Of a DNA stretch of 64,000 nucleotides, positions 40,838-51,029 are shown piece after piece (the stretch's first letter is position 1; the number at the start of each line of letters is the position of its first letter). The notes under the pieces were generated by a model that worked only from the letters and a program-made list of their open reading frames with translations, searched no databases and had not been told where the DNA came from. This DNA is from Streptomyces sp. 846.5. GTDB lineage: Bacteria > Actinomycetota > Actinomycetes > Streptomycetales > Streptomycetaceae. The position numbers and the translations under genes were made by a program. The stretch covers positions 5,008,001-5,072,000 of the forward strand of contig NZ_SOBN01000001.1 of assembly GCF_004365705.1 (NCBI RefSeq), given 5' to 3'.

Positions 40838-41345
40838 TGCTGCTCATTCCCTCAAGTTGTTGTGCGGTCCGGTCCTAGTAGATGAAAATATGACTCACAT
40901 AGATCTAATCGGACAAGAGGCCATCAGCGTTGCATATAGGCCCTAAGTTCTGAAAGTCTCATAAAACGGACGAAGGGAGCAGTGGCGTGTCCTGCGACTG
41001 GGGGTACTCGTTGGGGCTGGAGGTAGGCCGAATGCGGCCGCCACGCCGGGTTCTGCCGACGACTGCGTAGCCGTGTGCGACGTGCGTGCGCTGTGCGCGC
41101 GGCGCCTGTGCGCCGGAGTGCACTGCGCGGTGGATGATCCGTAACGGGTCGACCACATAGAGTGGTGGAGGCGATCGTCGGGCCCGTAACTCATTCGGGT
41201 GACGGTCGTTGGTTGTGCGGAGGCGGTCAACGGGTCGGACGTCGGGGAAGACGTCTGTACACCACGGCCGTGCCGGTGACGCTTTGTACCAGCTCGTACC
41301 AGCCAGGAGGCTCAACGTGACGCGGATCAGCTGCGGAGGACGGTC
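40838..41345. other. Divergent regulatory region between whiD and bldM
   Basis: 508 bases without a gene. The whiD side (about 40851-40975) is clearly AT-richer than the genome (for example ATGAAAATATGACTC), suggesting binding by development or nucleoid proteins. The bldM side contains the sigma-BldN promoter at 41185-41210 and a leader of about 130 bases. No BldD palindrome (TNAC-N5-GTNA) was found by eye. Confidence 0.6.
41185..41210 (+). promoter_or_regulatory. Sigma-BldN promoter of bldM
   Basis: CGTAAC (41185-41190), 16 bases, then CGTT (41207-41210). This is the exact spacing and sequence known for sigma-BldN promoters, and bldM p1 is the classical target. Start site expected near 41217. 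Confidence 0.8.
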
Positions 41346-41957
41346 ATGACTTCCGTTCTCGTCTGTGACGATTCACCGCTTGCCCGGGAGGCGCTCCGCC
41401 GTGCGGTCGCGACCGTGCCCGGTGTCGACCGGGTGACCACCGCCACCAACGGTGAGGAGGTGCTCCGCCGATGGGTGGCCGACCGGTCCGATCTCGTCCT
41501 CATGGATGTGCGGATGCCCGGCCTCGGCGGCGTCGAGACCGTGCGGCGGCTGCTGTCCGCCGATCCGGGCGCCCGCATCATCATGCTCACCGTCGCCGAG
41601 GACCTCGACGGTGTGGCACTCGCGGTGGCCGCCGGCGCGCGGGGCTACCTGCACAAGGACGCCTCACGGGCGGAGCTGCGCGCCACGGTCACCCAGGCAC
41701 TCGCCGACCCGACCTGGCGGCTCGCGCCCAGGCGGCTGCGCTGTGCCGAGATGGGGGCGGCGCCGACGCTGACGGCGCGTGAGATCCAGGTCCTGGAGGG
41801 GATGAGCCACGGTCGCAGCAACGCCGAGATCGGCCGCGAGCTGTTCCTCTCCGAGGACACCGTCAAGACCCACGCCCGGCGCCTCTTCAAGAAGCTCGGC
41901 GCCTCGGACCGGGCACATGCCGTCGCCCTCGGCTTCCGCTGGGGCCTGGTGCGCTGA
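41346..41957 (+). CDS. bldM: BldM, orphan NarL-type developmental response regulator
   Basis: 203 residues. The receiver domain starts [20 protein letters not shown] with Asp8/Asp9 and the phospho-acceptor position Asp54 in [10 protein letters not shown]. The C-terminal LuxR/NarL helix-turn-helix is [20 protein letters not shown] followed by [20 protein letters not shown]. The sequence and location are those of Streptomyces BldM, which needs no kinase, works as a homodimer on early aerial-growth genes, and works as a BldM-WhiI heterodimer on late ones. Predicted to be driven by sigma-BldN. GGAGG lies six bases before the ATG. Confidence 0.95.
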   Translation: MTSVLVCDDSPLAREALRRAVATVPGVDRVTTATNGEEVLRRWVADRSDLVLMDVRMPGLGGVETVRRLLSADPGARIIMLTVAEDLDGVALAVAAGARGYLHKDASRAELRATVTQALADPTWRLAPRRLRCAEMGAAPTLTAREIQVLEGMSHGRSNAEIGRELFLSEDTVKTHARRLFKKLGASDRAHAVALGFRWGLVR

Positions 41958-41969
41958 CGGTGGTGCCAG

Positions 41970-41990
41970 CCCCCGCCCGACGGGCGGGGG
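41970..41990 (+). terminator. Terminator after bldM
   Basis: CCCCCGCCC and GGGCGGGGG form a perfect 9-bp GC stem with a GAC loop, 12 bases after the bldM stop. From here to 42250 I see no gene. The shbA frame is open from 41960, so the shbA start could lie within this gap. Confidence 0.65.
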
Positions 41991-42250
41991 AGGGGTTGCT
42001 CAGGTTTCGCCGGGTAGGCTCCAACCATCGCCCGTCCGCCACCTGGGGTCTGCTCGGGGGTGCGGGGAGTCGCTCCCCGGGAGATCGGCGCGCGGGGAAT
42101 CCCGGCCGAGGGCGCACCATGGAGTACATGGACCCAATGCGGAGTGCGGCGGCCGGTGGGCGGGAGGGGTCAGTGGTGGCGCATAACGTTCCGATGCACA
42201 AGTCGGGGTGCGGTGCCGCGTTTTCCTCCGCGACCAGGCACCATGGACCG

Positions 42251-42889
42251 GTGCGTGACGACGAAGTGACGGCTGCCGCAGGCAGCGTCCAGACCACCGG
42301 TGGGGCCGCTGTTCCCATTGGTGAGCTCGTGGTCCGTGCGGTCGGCGGGAACGCCGAGGCCACCGATGAGCTGCTGGCCCGGGTTCACCCGCTGGTACTC
42401 CGCTACTGCCGGGCCCGGCTGGTCCGGCTGCCCGGGGGCGCCCGGCACCATGTGGACGACGTGGCCCAGGAGGTCTGCCTCGCCGTGCTGTGCGCGCTGC
42501 CGCGCTACCGCGACCAGGGGCGGCCCTTCGAGGCGTTCGTCTACGGGATCGCCGCGCACAAGGTGGCCGATCTGCAGCGTGCGGCGATGAAGGGGCCCGG
42601 TCAGTCGGTGTTCCTGGCGGAGGACCTGCCGGAGACCCCGGACGATGCGCTCGGGCCGGAGGAGCGGGCGCTGCTGAGCAGCGAGGCCGCTTGGGCGCGG
42701 GAGCTTTTGGCTTGTCTGCCGGCGCGGCAGCGGGAACTTGTTCTGCTGCGGGTGGCGGCGGGGCTTACGGCTGAGGAGACGGGGGAGGTGCTGGGGATGT
42801 CTGCGGGGGCGGTGCGGGTGGCTCAGCATCGGGCTCTTAGTCGGCTTCGGGCGTTGGCGCTGGGTGGGCCCGAAGGGTTGTCTGCTTAG
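42251..42889 (+). CDS. shbA: ECF sigma factor ShbA
   Basis: Region 2 reads [20 protein letters not shown] and [20 protein letters not shown], and region 4 reads [20 protein letters not shown] then [20 protein letters not shown]. Its place between bldM and guaB is that of ShbA, the ECF sigma that transcribes the principal sigma gene hrdB in Streptomyces; no anti-sigma gene is adjacent. Start is uncertain: GTG 42251 (212 residues, MRDDEV) fits homologues but lacks a ribosome site; ATG 42119 would give 256 residues. The last 40 codons use unusually many GGG, CTT and GCT. Confidence 0.85.
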   Translation: MRDDEVTAAAGSVQTTGGAAVPIGELVVRAVGGNAEATDELLARVHPLVLRYCRARLVRLPGGARHHVDDVAQEVCLAVLCALPRYRDQGRPFEAFVYGIAAHKVADLQRAAMKGPGQSVFLAEDLPETPDDALGPEERALLSSEAAWARELLACLPARQRELVLLRVAAGLTAEETGEVLGMSAGAVRVAQHRALSRLRALALGGPEGLSA

Positions 42890-42911
42890 CGGGTGCGGGT
42901 TGTGCAGGGTT

Positions 42912-42935
42912 GGCCGCGCAGTTCCTCGCGCCCCT
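42912..42935 (+). repeat. Interspersed palindrome unit, copy D (single arm)
   Basis: GGCCGCGCAGTTCCTCGCGC continuing CCCT matches the 24-base unit of copy A at 22 of 24 positions, but no matching second arm follows. It lies 22 bases after shbA and appears to be a decayed copy. Confidence 0.65.
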
Positions 42936-42999
42936 GGGGGGTGTGGCGCTAAGCACATGGGGTGGTTGTGGCGCAAGAGGGCTTTCTGTGTACCGGTAG

Positions 43000-44595
<1,596 letters not shown>

Positions 44596-44608
44596 CCGCA
44601 CGTCCCAT

Positions 44609-44634
44609 GGAAGGGCCGCCCCGGCGGCCCTTCC
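44609..44634 (+). terminator. Hairpin between guaB and guaB3
   Basis: GGAAGGGCCGCC and GGCGGCCCTTCC form a perfect 12-bp stem around CC, followed by GTCGTTGT. It should reduce read-through into guaB3. Confidence 0.75.
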
Positions 44635-44689
44635 GTCGTTGTACGGGATACTGGGGCCTGGCAGTAGCAGGTTGAGCGAAGGGCTGGAC

Positions 44690-45814
44690 GTGACCGAGAT
44701 CGAGATCGGGCGGGGCAAGCGGGGCCGACGGGCGTACGCCTTCGACGACATCGCCGTCGTACCGAGCCGGCGGACCCGGGATCCGAAGGAGGTCTCGATC
44801 GCCTGGCAGATCGACGCCTACCGCTTTGAGCTCCCGTTTCTGGCCGCGCCGATGGACAGCGTGGTCTCCCCGGAGCAGGCCATCGCCTTCGGGCAGATGG
44901 GCGGCCTCGGCGTGCTCAACCTCGAAGGGCTGTGGACCCGCTACGAGGACCCGCAGCCGCTGCTGGAGGAGATCACCGAGGTCAAGGACGAGGCCGTGGC
45001 CACCCGCCGCCTCCAGGAGATCTACCGCGAGCCGATCAAGGCCGAGCTGATCGGCCGCCGGCTCAAGGAGATCCGCGACTCCGGCGTGGTCACCGCGGCC
45101 GCGCTCTCGCCGCAGCGGACCGCCGAGTTCTCCAAGGCCGTCGTGGACGCCGGGGTGGACATCTTCGTGATCCGCGGCACCACCGTCTCCGCCGAGCACG
45201 TCTCCGGCGCGGCCGAGCCGCTCAACCTCAAGCAGTTCATCTACGAGCTGGACGTCCCGGTGATCGTCGGCGGCTGCGCCACCTACACCGCGGCGCTGCA
45301 CCTGATGCGCACCGGCGCGGCCGGGGTGCTGGTCGGCTTCGGCGGCGGCGCGGCGCACACCACCCGGACGGTGCTCGGCATCCAGGTGCCGATGGCGACC
45401 GCGGTGGCCGATGTGGCGGCGGCCCGGCGCGACTACATGGACGAGTCCGGTGGCCGCTACGTCCATGTCATCGCGGACGGCGGCGTCGGCTACAGCGGGG
45501 ACCTGGCCAAGGCCGTGGCCTGCGGCGCCGACGCGGTGATGATCGGGGCGGCGCTGGCCCGGGCCAACGACGCGCCCGGCAAGGGCTTCCACTGGGGCAT
45601 GGAGGCCGTGCACGAGGAGCTGCCGCGTGGAAAGCGGGTCGACCTGGGCACGGTCGGCAGCACCGCCGAGATCCTGCACGGCCCCTCGCACACCCCGGAC
45701 GGCACCATGAACCTGTTCGGCGCGCTGCGCCGGGCGATGGCCACCACCGGGTACTCCGAGCTCAAGGAGTTCCAGCGCGTCGAGGTCACCGTGGCGCCCA
45801 CCGCCCACCACTGA
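44690..45814 (+). CDS. guaB3: GuaB3-family IMP dehydrogenase-related protein (active-site Cys replaced)
   Basis: This 374-residue TIM-barrel protein has no CBS domains and starts at GTG 44690 (MTEIEIGRGKRGRRAYAFDD). The order guaB-guaB3 is as in mycobacteria (guaB2-guaB3). The loop aligned with the IMPDH catalytic loop reads VGFGGGAAHTTRTVLG, so the nucleophile Cys is His223. Substrate loop HVIADGGVGYSGDLAKAVACGADAVMIG is conserved. A non-catalytic or different reaction is therefore likely; GuaB3 function in actinobacteria is not settled. Partner binding to GuaB is possible. Confidence 0.9.
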   Translation: MTEIEIGRGKRGRRAYAFDDIAVVPSRRTRDPKEVSIAWQIDAYRFELPFLAAPMDSVVSPEQAIAFGQMGGLGVLNLEGLWTRYEDPQPLLEEITEVKDEAVATRRLQEIYREPIKAELIGRRLKEIRDSGVVTAAALSPQRTAEFSKAVVDAGVDIFVIRGTTVSAEHVSGAAEPLNLKQFIYELDVPVIVGGCATYTAALHLMRTGAAGVLVGFGGGAAHTTRTVLGIQVPMATAVADVAAARRDYMDESGGRYVHVIADGGVGYSGDLAKAVACGADAVMIGAALARANDAPGKGFHWGMEAVHEELPRGKRVDLGTVGSTAEILHGPSHTPDGTMNLFGALRRAMATTGYSELKEFQRVEVTVAPTAHH

Positions 45815-45832
45815 CCGTTCTTGTTTCGTCCA

Positions 45833-45862
45833 CGTCCCCGGCGCGTTCTCGTGCCGGGGACG
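45833..45862 (+). terminator. Terminator after guaB3
   Basis: CGTCCCCGGC and GCCGGGGACG form a 10-bp stem with a 10-base loop, followed by CGGTCTTTG. Confidence 0.7.
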
Positions 45863-45961
45863 CGGTCTTTGACCGCAAGCGCAGCCTTTGGTCTGTGATT
45901 CTGGAGCAAAGCGGCAGACTTGGGGCTTAACGGGTCCGGTCGGATGCACACGGAGGCAGCC

Positions 45962-47671
45962 TTGCGTAGCGCGAAACTGGGACCGGCCGAGCGGGCGGAA
46001 TCGCTGGCCCGAATGGCCGAGCAGGAACTCGACGTGCTGGTGGTCGGCGGCGGGGTGGTCGGGGCGGGGACGGCGCTGGACGCCGTGACCCGCGGCCTCG
46101 CGACCGGTCTGGTCGAGGCGAGGGACTGGGCGTCGGGGACGTCCAGCCGTTCCAGCAAGCTGATCCACGGGGGGTTGCGGTATCTGGAGATGCTGGACTT
46201 CGCGCTGGTCAAGGAGGCGCTGAAGGAGCGCGGGCTGCTGCTGGACACGCTGGCTCCGCATCTGGTCAAACCGGTGCCGTTCCTCTACCCGCTGCAGCAC
46301 CGGGGCTGGGAGCGGCCCTATGTCGGCTCCGGGGTGGCCCTCTACGACGCCATGTCGGTGACCGGCGGCCACGGCCGGGGGCTGCCGGTGCACCGGCACC
46401 TGACCCGTCGCCAGGCCCTGCGGCAGGCCCCCTGCCTGCGCAAGGACGCGCTGGTGGGCGCGGTGCAGTACTACGACGCGCAGATGGACGACGCCCGCTT
46501 CGTCACCACGCTGGTGCGGACCGCGGCCTCCTACGGGGCGCTGGCCGCCAACCGGGCCCGGGTGGTCGGCTTCCTGCGCGAGGGGGAGCGGGTGGTCGGC
46601 GCCCGGGTGCACGACCTGGAGCAGGGCGGCGAGTTCGAGGTGCGCGCCCGGCAGGTGGTCAACGCGACCGGCGTCTGGACCGACGAGACCCAGGCACTGG
46701 TGGGCGAGCGCGGGCAGTTCCACGTCCGGGCCTCCAAGGGCATCCACCTGGTCGTGCCGCGCGACCGGATCCACTCCTCGACCGGGCTGATCCTGCGCAC
46801 CGAGAAGAGCGTGCTCTTCGTGATCCCCTGGGGCCGGCACTGGATCGTGGGCACCACCGACACCGAGTGGAACCTGGGGAAGGACCACCCGGCGGCCAGC
46901 AGCGCCGACATCGAGTACCTGCTCGACCATGTGAACTCGGTCCTGTCGGTGCCGCTGACCAGGGAGGACGTCGAGGGCGTCTATGCCGGGCTGCGACCGC
47001 TGCTGGCCGGGGAGTCGGACGCCACCTCCAAGCTGAGCCGCGAGCACGTGGTGCAGCACGCGGTGCCGGGGCTGGTGGTGGTCGCCGGCGGCAAGTACAC
47101 CACCTACCGGGTGATGGCCAAGGACGCCGTGGACGAGGTGGTGCACGGGCTGGACCAGCGGGTCGCGCCGTCCTGCACCGAGCGGGTGCCACTGCTGGGG
47201 GCCGAGGGCTACCAGGCGCTGTGGAACGGCCGGGGCGAGCTGGCCCGGCGCAGCGGGCTGCACATCGCCCGGATCGAGCACCTGCTGAACCGCTACGGCT
47301 CGCTCGCCGAGGAGGTGCTCGACCTGATCGCCGAGGACCCCACGCTGGCTGACGCACTGTCGGGGTCGGACGACTACCTGCGGGCCGAGGTCGTCTACGC
47401 GGCGCGCTTCGAGGGCGCCAGGCACCTGGACGACGTGCTCGCCCGGCGGACCAGGATCTCCATCGAGACCTTCGACCGGGGCACCGCCGCGATGGTGGAG
47501 ACGGCCGAGCTGATGGCCAGTGAACTGGGGTGGGACAAGGGGCAGGTGGACCGCGAGGTGGAGCACTACCGGAAGCGGGTGGAGGCGGAGCGCGAGTCGC
47601 AGCAGCAGCCCGACGACCTGACCGCGGACGCGGCCCGGCTGGGGGCGCAGGACATCGTCCCGCTGGGGTAG
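45962..47671 (+). CDS. glpD: Aerobic glycerol-3-phosphate dehydrogenase
   Basis: This FAD enzyme oxidises glycerol-3-P to DHAP and passes electrons to quinone at the membrane. The dinucleotide motif VVGGGVVGAGTALDA is near residue 27, followed by WASGTSSRSSKLIHGGLRYL, typical of GlpD. I chose TTG 45962 (569 residues, MRSAKLGPAERAES) because GGAGG lies five bases upstream and it matches the usual Streptomyces N-terminus. ATG 45944 would add six residues but has no ribosome site. No glpF or glpK is adjacent, so it stands alone here. Confidence 0.93.
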   Translation: MRSAKLGPAERAESLARMAEQELDVLVVGGGVVGAGTALDAVTRGLATGLVEARDWASGTSSRSSKLIHGGLRYLEMLDFALVKEALKERGLLLDTLAPHLVKPVPFLYPLQHRGWERPYVGSGVALYDAMSVTGGHGRGLPVHRHLTRRQALRQAPCLRKDALVGAVQYYDAQMDDARFVTTLVRTAASYGALAANRARVVGFLREGERVVGARVHDLEQGGEFEVRARQVVNATGVWTDETQALVGERGQFHVRASKGIHLVVPRDRIHSSTGLILRTEKSVLFVIPWGRHWIVGTTDTEWNLGKDHPAASSADIEYLLDHVNSVLSVPLTREDVEGVYAGLRPLLAGESDATSKLSREHVVQHAVPGLVVVAGGKYTTYRVMAKDAVDEVVHGLDQRVAPSCTERVPLLGAEGYQALWNGRGELARRSGLHIARIEHLLNRYGSLAEEVLDLIAEDPTLADALSGSDDYLRAEVVYAARFEGARHLDDVLARRTRISIETFDRGTAAMVETAELMASELGWDKGQVDREVEHYRKRVEAERESQQQPDDLTADAARLGAQDIVPLG

Positions 47672-47753
47672 GGGAGGATTGGGCCGGTTCCCTCAAGGGG
47701 GTGGGGAAGCCGGCGATCACTGATGCACCGAAGTCGGAGGGGACCTCATCCGG

Positions 47754-49433
47754 ATGACCAACGAGCGGGACGGCTCTCAGAGTGCCGGAGCCCACAGCGC
47801 GGGCACGAGCGGCGGCGGGATGGCAGGGCGGCTGCTCGCGGGCCGCTACCGGCTGGCGTCCGTGCTCGGGCAGGGCGGCATGGGCACGGTCTGGCGTGCC
47901 AAGGACGAGATGCTGGGCCGCGACGTCGCGGTGAAGCAGCTGCGGTTCATCGGCGTGGACGAGGACGAGCGGCACCGGCTGATCGCCCGGGCTCTGACCG
48001 AGGCCAAGGCGATCGCCCGGATCCGGCACACCGCCGCCGTCACCGTCTACGACGTGGTCGAGGAGGACGACCGGCCGTGGATCGTGATGGAGCTGGTCGA
48101 GTCGCGGGCGCTGAGCCAGGTGATCCGCGAGGACGGGGTGCTGACGCCGCGCCGGGCCGCCGAGATCGGCCTGGAGCTGCTGGGCGTGCTGGCCGAGGCG
48201 CACCGCTCGGGCATCCTGCACCGGGACGTCAAGCCGTCCAATGTGCTGATCGGGCATGACGGGAGGGTGGTGCTGACCGACTTCGGCATCGCCCGGGTCG
48301 AGGGCGACCCCTCGGTGACCTCCACCGGGATGCTGGTCGGCGCGCCCTCGTACATCTCGCCGGAGCGGGCCCGGGGCCGGATACCCGGCGCCCCGTCCGA
48401 CCTGTGGTCGCTCGGGGCGACGCTGTACGCGATGGTCGAGGGGCGCCCGCCGTACGACAAGGGCTCGGCGCTGTCGACGCTGACGGCGGTGATGACGGAG
48501 GAGCTGACGCCGCCGAAGGGCGGCGGGGCGCTGGTCCCGGTGATCGAGGGCCTGCTGCGCAAGGACCCGGACGACCGGCTGAACGAGGCAGAGGCCCGGC
48601 GGATGCTGGAGGCCGTGCTGGACGCGCCGGACGAGCCGGTGCCGGCGCCCGTCCAGGAGCCCGCGCCCACCAGGATGCAGCCGGTCCCGCCGCTGCCGCC
48701 GCCCGGCGCGCAGCAGTCGGTGCCCTACGGGCCCGCGACGGTGTCCACGGTGAGGCGGCGCCGGGTGCGGCCGCTGCTGGTGCTGCTGCTGGTGCTGCTG
48801 CTGGTGGTGGCGATCGGGGTGGCCGTGGCGGTGGCCGCCCATCAGAACGGCAAACGGAACGCGCGGGGCACGTCGGCGGCCGGGAGTGCGGCGGCCTCGG
48901 TGTCGGCGTCCAGTTCCGCAGCCGCCTCGTCGGGCACGAAGGCGGGCACGGGCTCGGCGGCGTCCGCCTCCACGGCAGCCACCGGCGGTGCCGTGGCCGG
49001 AGCCTTCCGCCGGGTCCAGGGCCCTGGCGGCGCCACGGTGGAGATCCCGGTCGGCTGGACCCTGGTCAGCAGCAGCGCCACCAGCTGGAAGTACCACGGG
49101 CCCGCCGGCACGCTGCAACTGGACTCGACCAGCACCCCCGGCAACAGCGCCGTCGGCGCCTGGCGCAGCGAGGAGGCGGCGATCTCCGGCAGATTCCCGG
49201 GGTACCGGCGGATCGCCCTGCACACCGTCGTCTACCGCGGTTGGGACGCCGCCGACTGGGAATGGACCTACTCCCAGGCCGGGACCACCCTGCACTCGCT
49301 CAACCGGGGCTTCGTCCCCGACGCGACCCACGGCTACGCCATCTACTGGACCGCCCCCGACGCGACCTGGAACGACGCCAGGAACCAGCAGCTCCTGAAT
49401 CGTTTCTTCTCCAGCTTCCAGCCTGCGGGCTGA
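47754..49433 (+). CDS. Transmembrane Ser/Thr protein kinase (active)
   Basis: 559 residues. Kinase domain about 31-290 with GQGGMGTVWRA (P-loop), Lys61 in VAVKQL, HRDVKPSN (Asp158) and DFG (Asp176): all catalytic residues present. A Pro-rich linker, a transmembrane helix near 343-366 (RPLLVLLLVLLLVVAIGVAV), a Ser/Ala linker and an external domain of about 140 residues (VEIPVGWTLVSSSATSWKYH to YAIYWTAPDATWNDARNQ) follow. The external domain is common in Streptomyces kinases and probably senses a ligand. First of three kinase-family genes in tandem. Confidence 0.93.
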   Translation: MTNERDGSQSAGAHSAGTSGGGMAGRLLAGRYRLASVLGQGGMGTVWRAKDEMLGRDVAVKQLRFIGVDEDERHRLIARALTEAKAIARIRHTAAVTVYDVVEEDDRPWIVMELVESRALSQVIREDGVLTPRRAAEIGLELLGVLAEAHRSGILHRDVKPSNVLIGHDGRVVLTDFGIARVEGDPSVTSTGMLVGAPSYISPERARGRIPGAPSDLWSLGATLYAMVEGRPPYDKGSALSTLTAVMTEELTPPKGGGALVPVIEGLLRKDPDDRLNEAEARRMLEAVLDAPDEPVPAPVQEPAPTRMQPVPPLPPPGAQQSVPYGPATVSTVRRRRVRPLLVLLLVLLLVVAIGVAVAVAAHQNGKRNARGTSAAGSAAASVSASSSAAASSGTKAGTGSAASASTAATGGAVAGAFRRVQGPGGATVEIPVGWTLVSSSATSWKYHGPAGTLQLDSTSTPGNSAVGAWRSEEAAISGRFPGYRRIALHTVVYRGWDAADWEWTYSQAGTTLHSLNRGFVPDATHGYAIYWTAPDATWNDARNQQLLNRFFSSFQPAG

Positions 49434-49500
49434 CGGCGCGTCGGGACGTACGCTGAGGTTGAGTACTCGGGTACGGACGGCGAACGAGGGAGGTGGCGGC

Positions 49501-50847
49501 ATGAGCAGGACGGCCAGAACGGCCAAGGCAGGCAAGGCAGGCAAGGCAGGCAGGGCGGGCCGGGGCGCGCGGGGTGCCGTTCCGGCTCCCCGGGCGGCGG
49601 CCGAGAGCCGGGTGCTCGCCGGGCGCTACCGGCTGGACGGGCGGACCCAGGGGACCGGTGCCGCGGCGCTGGACCAGCGCAGCGGCGCCGAGGTCCAGCT
49701 CGACGCCGTGCCGCTGCCCGAACTGGTGCTGCCCTACGACCAGGTGGCGCTCGACAAGCAGATGGACAGCACCACCGGACGGGCGCTCACCCAGGCGACC
49801 TATGTCGCCGGGATCGTCCCCGACCACCCCAGGCTGAGCCAGGTCTTCCAGGTCTTCGACGAGAACGGCTATCTGTGGGTGGTGGGCGAGTCGCTGCCGG
49901 GCGTCCCGCTGCGGACCCTGCTCGACCGCGGCCCGCTCTCGCCCTACCGGGCCGCCGAGATGGGGCACGACCTGGTCATGGCGCTGCGGGCGGTGCACGC
50001 CGTCGGCCTGGTGCACGGCAATCTGACCGCCGACACGGTGACCGTGTGCGCCGACGGCACCGCGCTGGCCGGGGGCCTGGTGGTGGGGGCGGCGCAGGAG
50101 GCGCTCTGCGGGGGGCCGGGTGCGGAGACGCCGGCCGCAGGCTTGCCGGAGGCGTCCTGGTCGCCGGCCCGGATCCGGGCCAGGGACGCGCGGGCGGTGA
50201 TCGTCGGGGCCGTCGCCGAGCGCTGGTCGCCCGAGCAGGCGGGGCCGCCGCCGATGGACTCGCAGGCCGCCGCCCGGATCGCGGCCGGGTCCGGCGCCCC
50301 CGCCACCGGGGTCGGCCCCGAGGCGGACGCCTGGGCGCTGGGGGTGCTGCTCTACCGCTCGGTGACCGGCGCGGCCCCGTTCCCCGAGCGGGACACCGAG
50401 GAGCTGTTCGCGGCGGCGCGCTCGGGCGAGATCCGGTCCGCGGTCACCCCCCAGCGCCCGGCGATCGCGGCCAGGGGCGCGGCCCGCGAGGCGTCCCGGC
50501 CGTCCCCGCTGCCGGAGTGCGGCCCGCTCGGCCCGCTGGTGCACGCGCTGCTGCGGCCCGACCCCGCCGAGCGGCTCGGGCTGCCCGAGGCGGCCGAGCT
50601 GATCCGGCGCCTGCTGGTCCGTGCCCCGGAGCCGATCGACCAGGACGAGCTGCTGGCGGTGGCCGCGCTGCTGCCCGCGCGCAGGCGGCGCGGCGAGGTG
50701 CTGGAGCACCCGGATTTCCCCCACGACTCGCACCACCGACACGCCGCGCCGCACCGGCACCCGGCGTTACTGGGTGTGACACTCATTGGTGGCATCATTC
50801 TCTTCGTCCTCATTGCCCTGGTCGTGACCGTTCTGGTGGCCCACTGA
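49501..50847 (+). CDS. Transmembrane pseudokinase with a TTA codon
   Basis: 448 residues, ATG 49501 after GGGAGG. A basic (KAG)n N-terminus precedes a kinase-like domain (about 38-365) that keeps the fold markers GRYRLDG, LVHGNLTADTV and ADAWALGVLLYRSVTG but lacks catalysis: the VAVK lysine is Asp69 (QLDA), HRD is HGN (172-174), and DFG reads LAGG. A His-rich stretch and one C-terminal transmembrane helix (LLGVTLIGGIILFVLIALVV) follow, with no external domain. Codon 423 is TTA (50767-50769), read only by the bldA tRNA in Streptomyces, so expression may be limited to late growth. Likely a scaffold or regulator of the flanking kinases. Confidence 0.88.
   Translation: MSRTARTAKAGKAGKAGRAGRGARGAVPAPRAAAESRVLAGRYRLDGRTQGTGAAALDQRSGAEVQLDAVPLPELVLPYDQVALDKQMDSTTGRALTQATYVAGIVPDHPRLSQVFQVFDENGYLWVVGESLPGVPLRTLLDRGPLSPYRAAEMGHDLVMALRAVHAVGLVHGNLTADTVTVCADGTALAGGLVVGAAQEALCGGPGAETPAAGLPEASWSPARIRARDARAVIVGAVAERWSPEQAGPPPMDSQAAARIAAGSGAPATGVGPEADAWALGVLLYRSVTGAAPFPERDTEELFAAARSGEIRSAVTPQRPAIAARGAAREASRPSPLPECGPLGPLVHALLRPDPAERLGLPEAAELIRRLLVRAPEPIDQDELLAVAALLPARRRRGEVLEHPDFPHDSHHRHAAPHRHPALLGVTLIGGIILFVLIALVVTVLVAH
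49525..49560 (+). repeat. 9-bp in-frame tandem repeat encoding (KAG)n
   Basis: Three exact copies of AAGGCAGGC and one variant AGGGCGGGC encode KAG-KAG-KAG-RAG near the N-terminus of the pseudokinase. Being a multiple of three, copy-number change would alter length without frameshift. Confidence 0.9.
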
Positions 50848-51029
50848 CCGGTTGTCGACCATTACAGGGCGGTCACATGAGTGGCCCTGCCTATCCAGGC
50901 ACCCCAGGTATTGCCTAGGCTGTGCAGCAAACCCTGGGGTTGTCGTGCAGTGCCACCGGCTGATTCTCAAGCGGGCCAGTCGCCGCAGGCTTGGACGCAA
51001 ACGGCAGGACACTGGCGAGGGGGAGCACG

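Noticed and set aside
40838-41345. Small open frames (for example minus strand 40943-41230) between whiD and bldM
   Set aside because: No ribosome sites, no coding-like codon pattern; the region is a regulatory gap with a recognisable promoter.
41960-42250. Longer forms of ShbA starting at 41960, 42119 or other codons
   Set aside because: The upstream part overlaps the bldM terminator and does not resemble sigma factors; kept only as an alternative start note.
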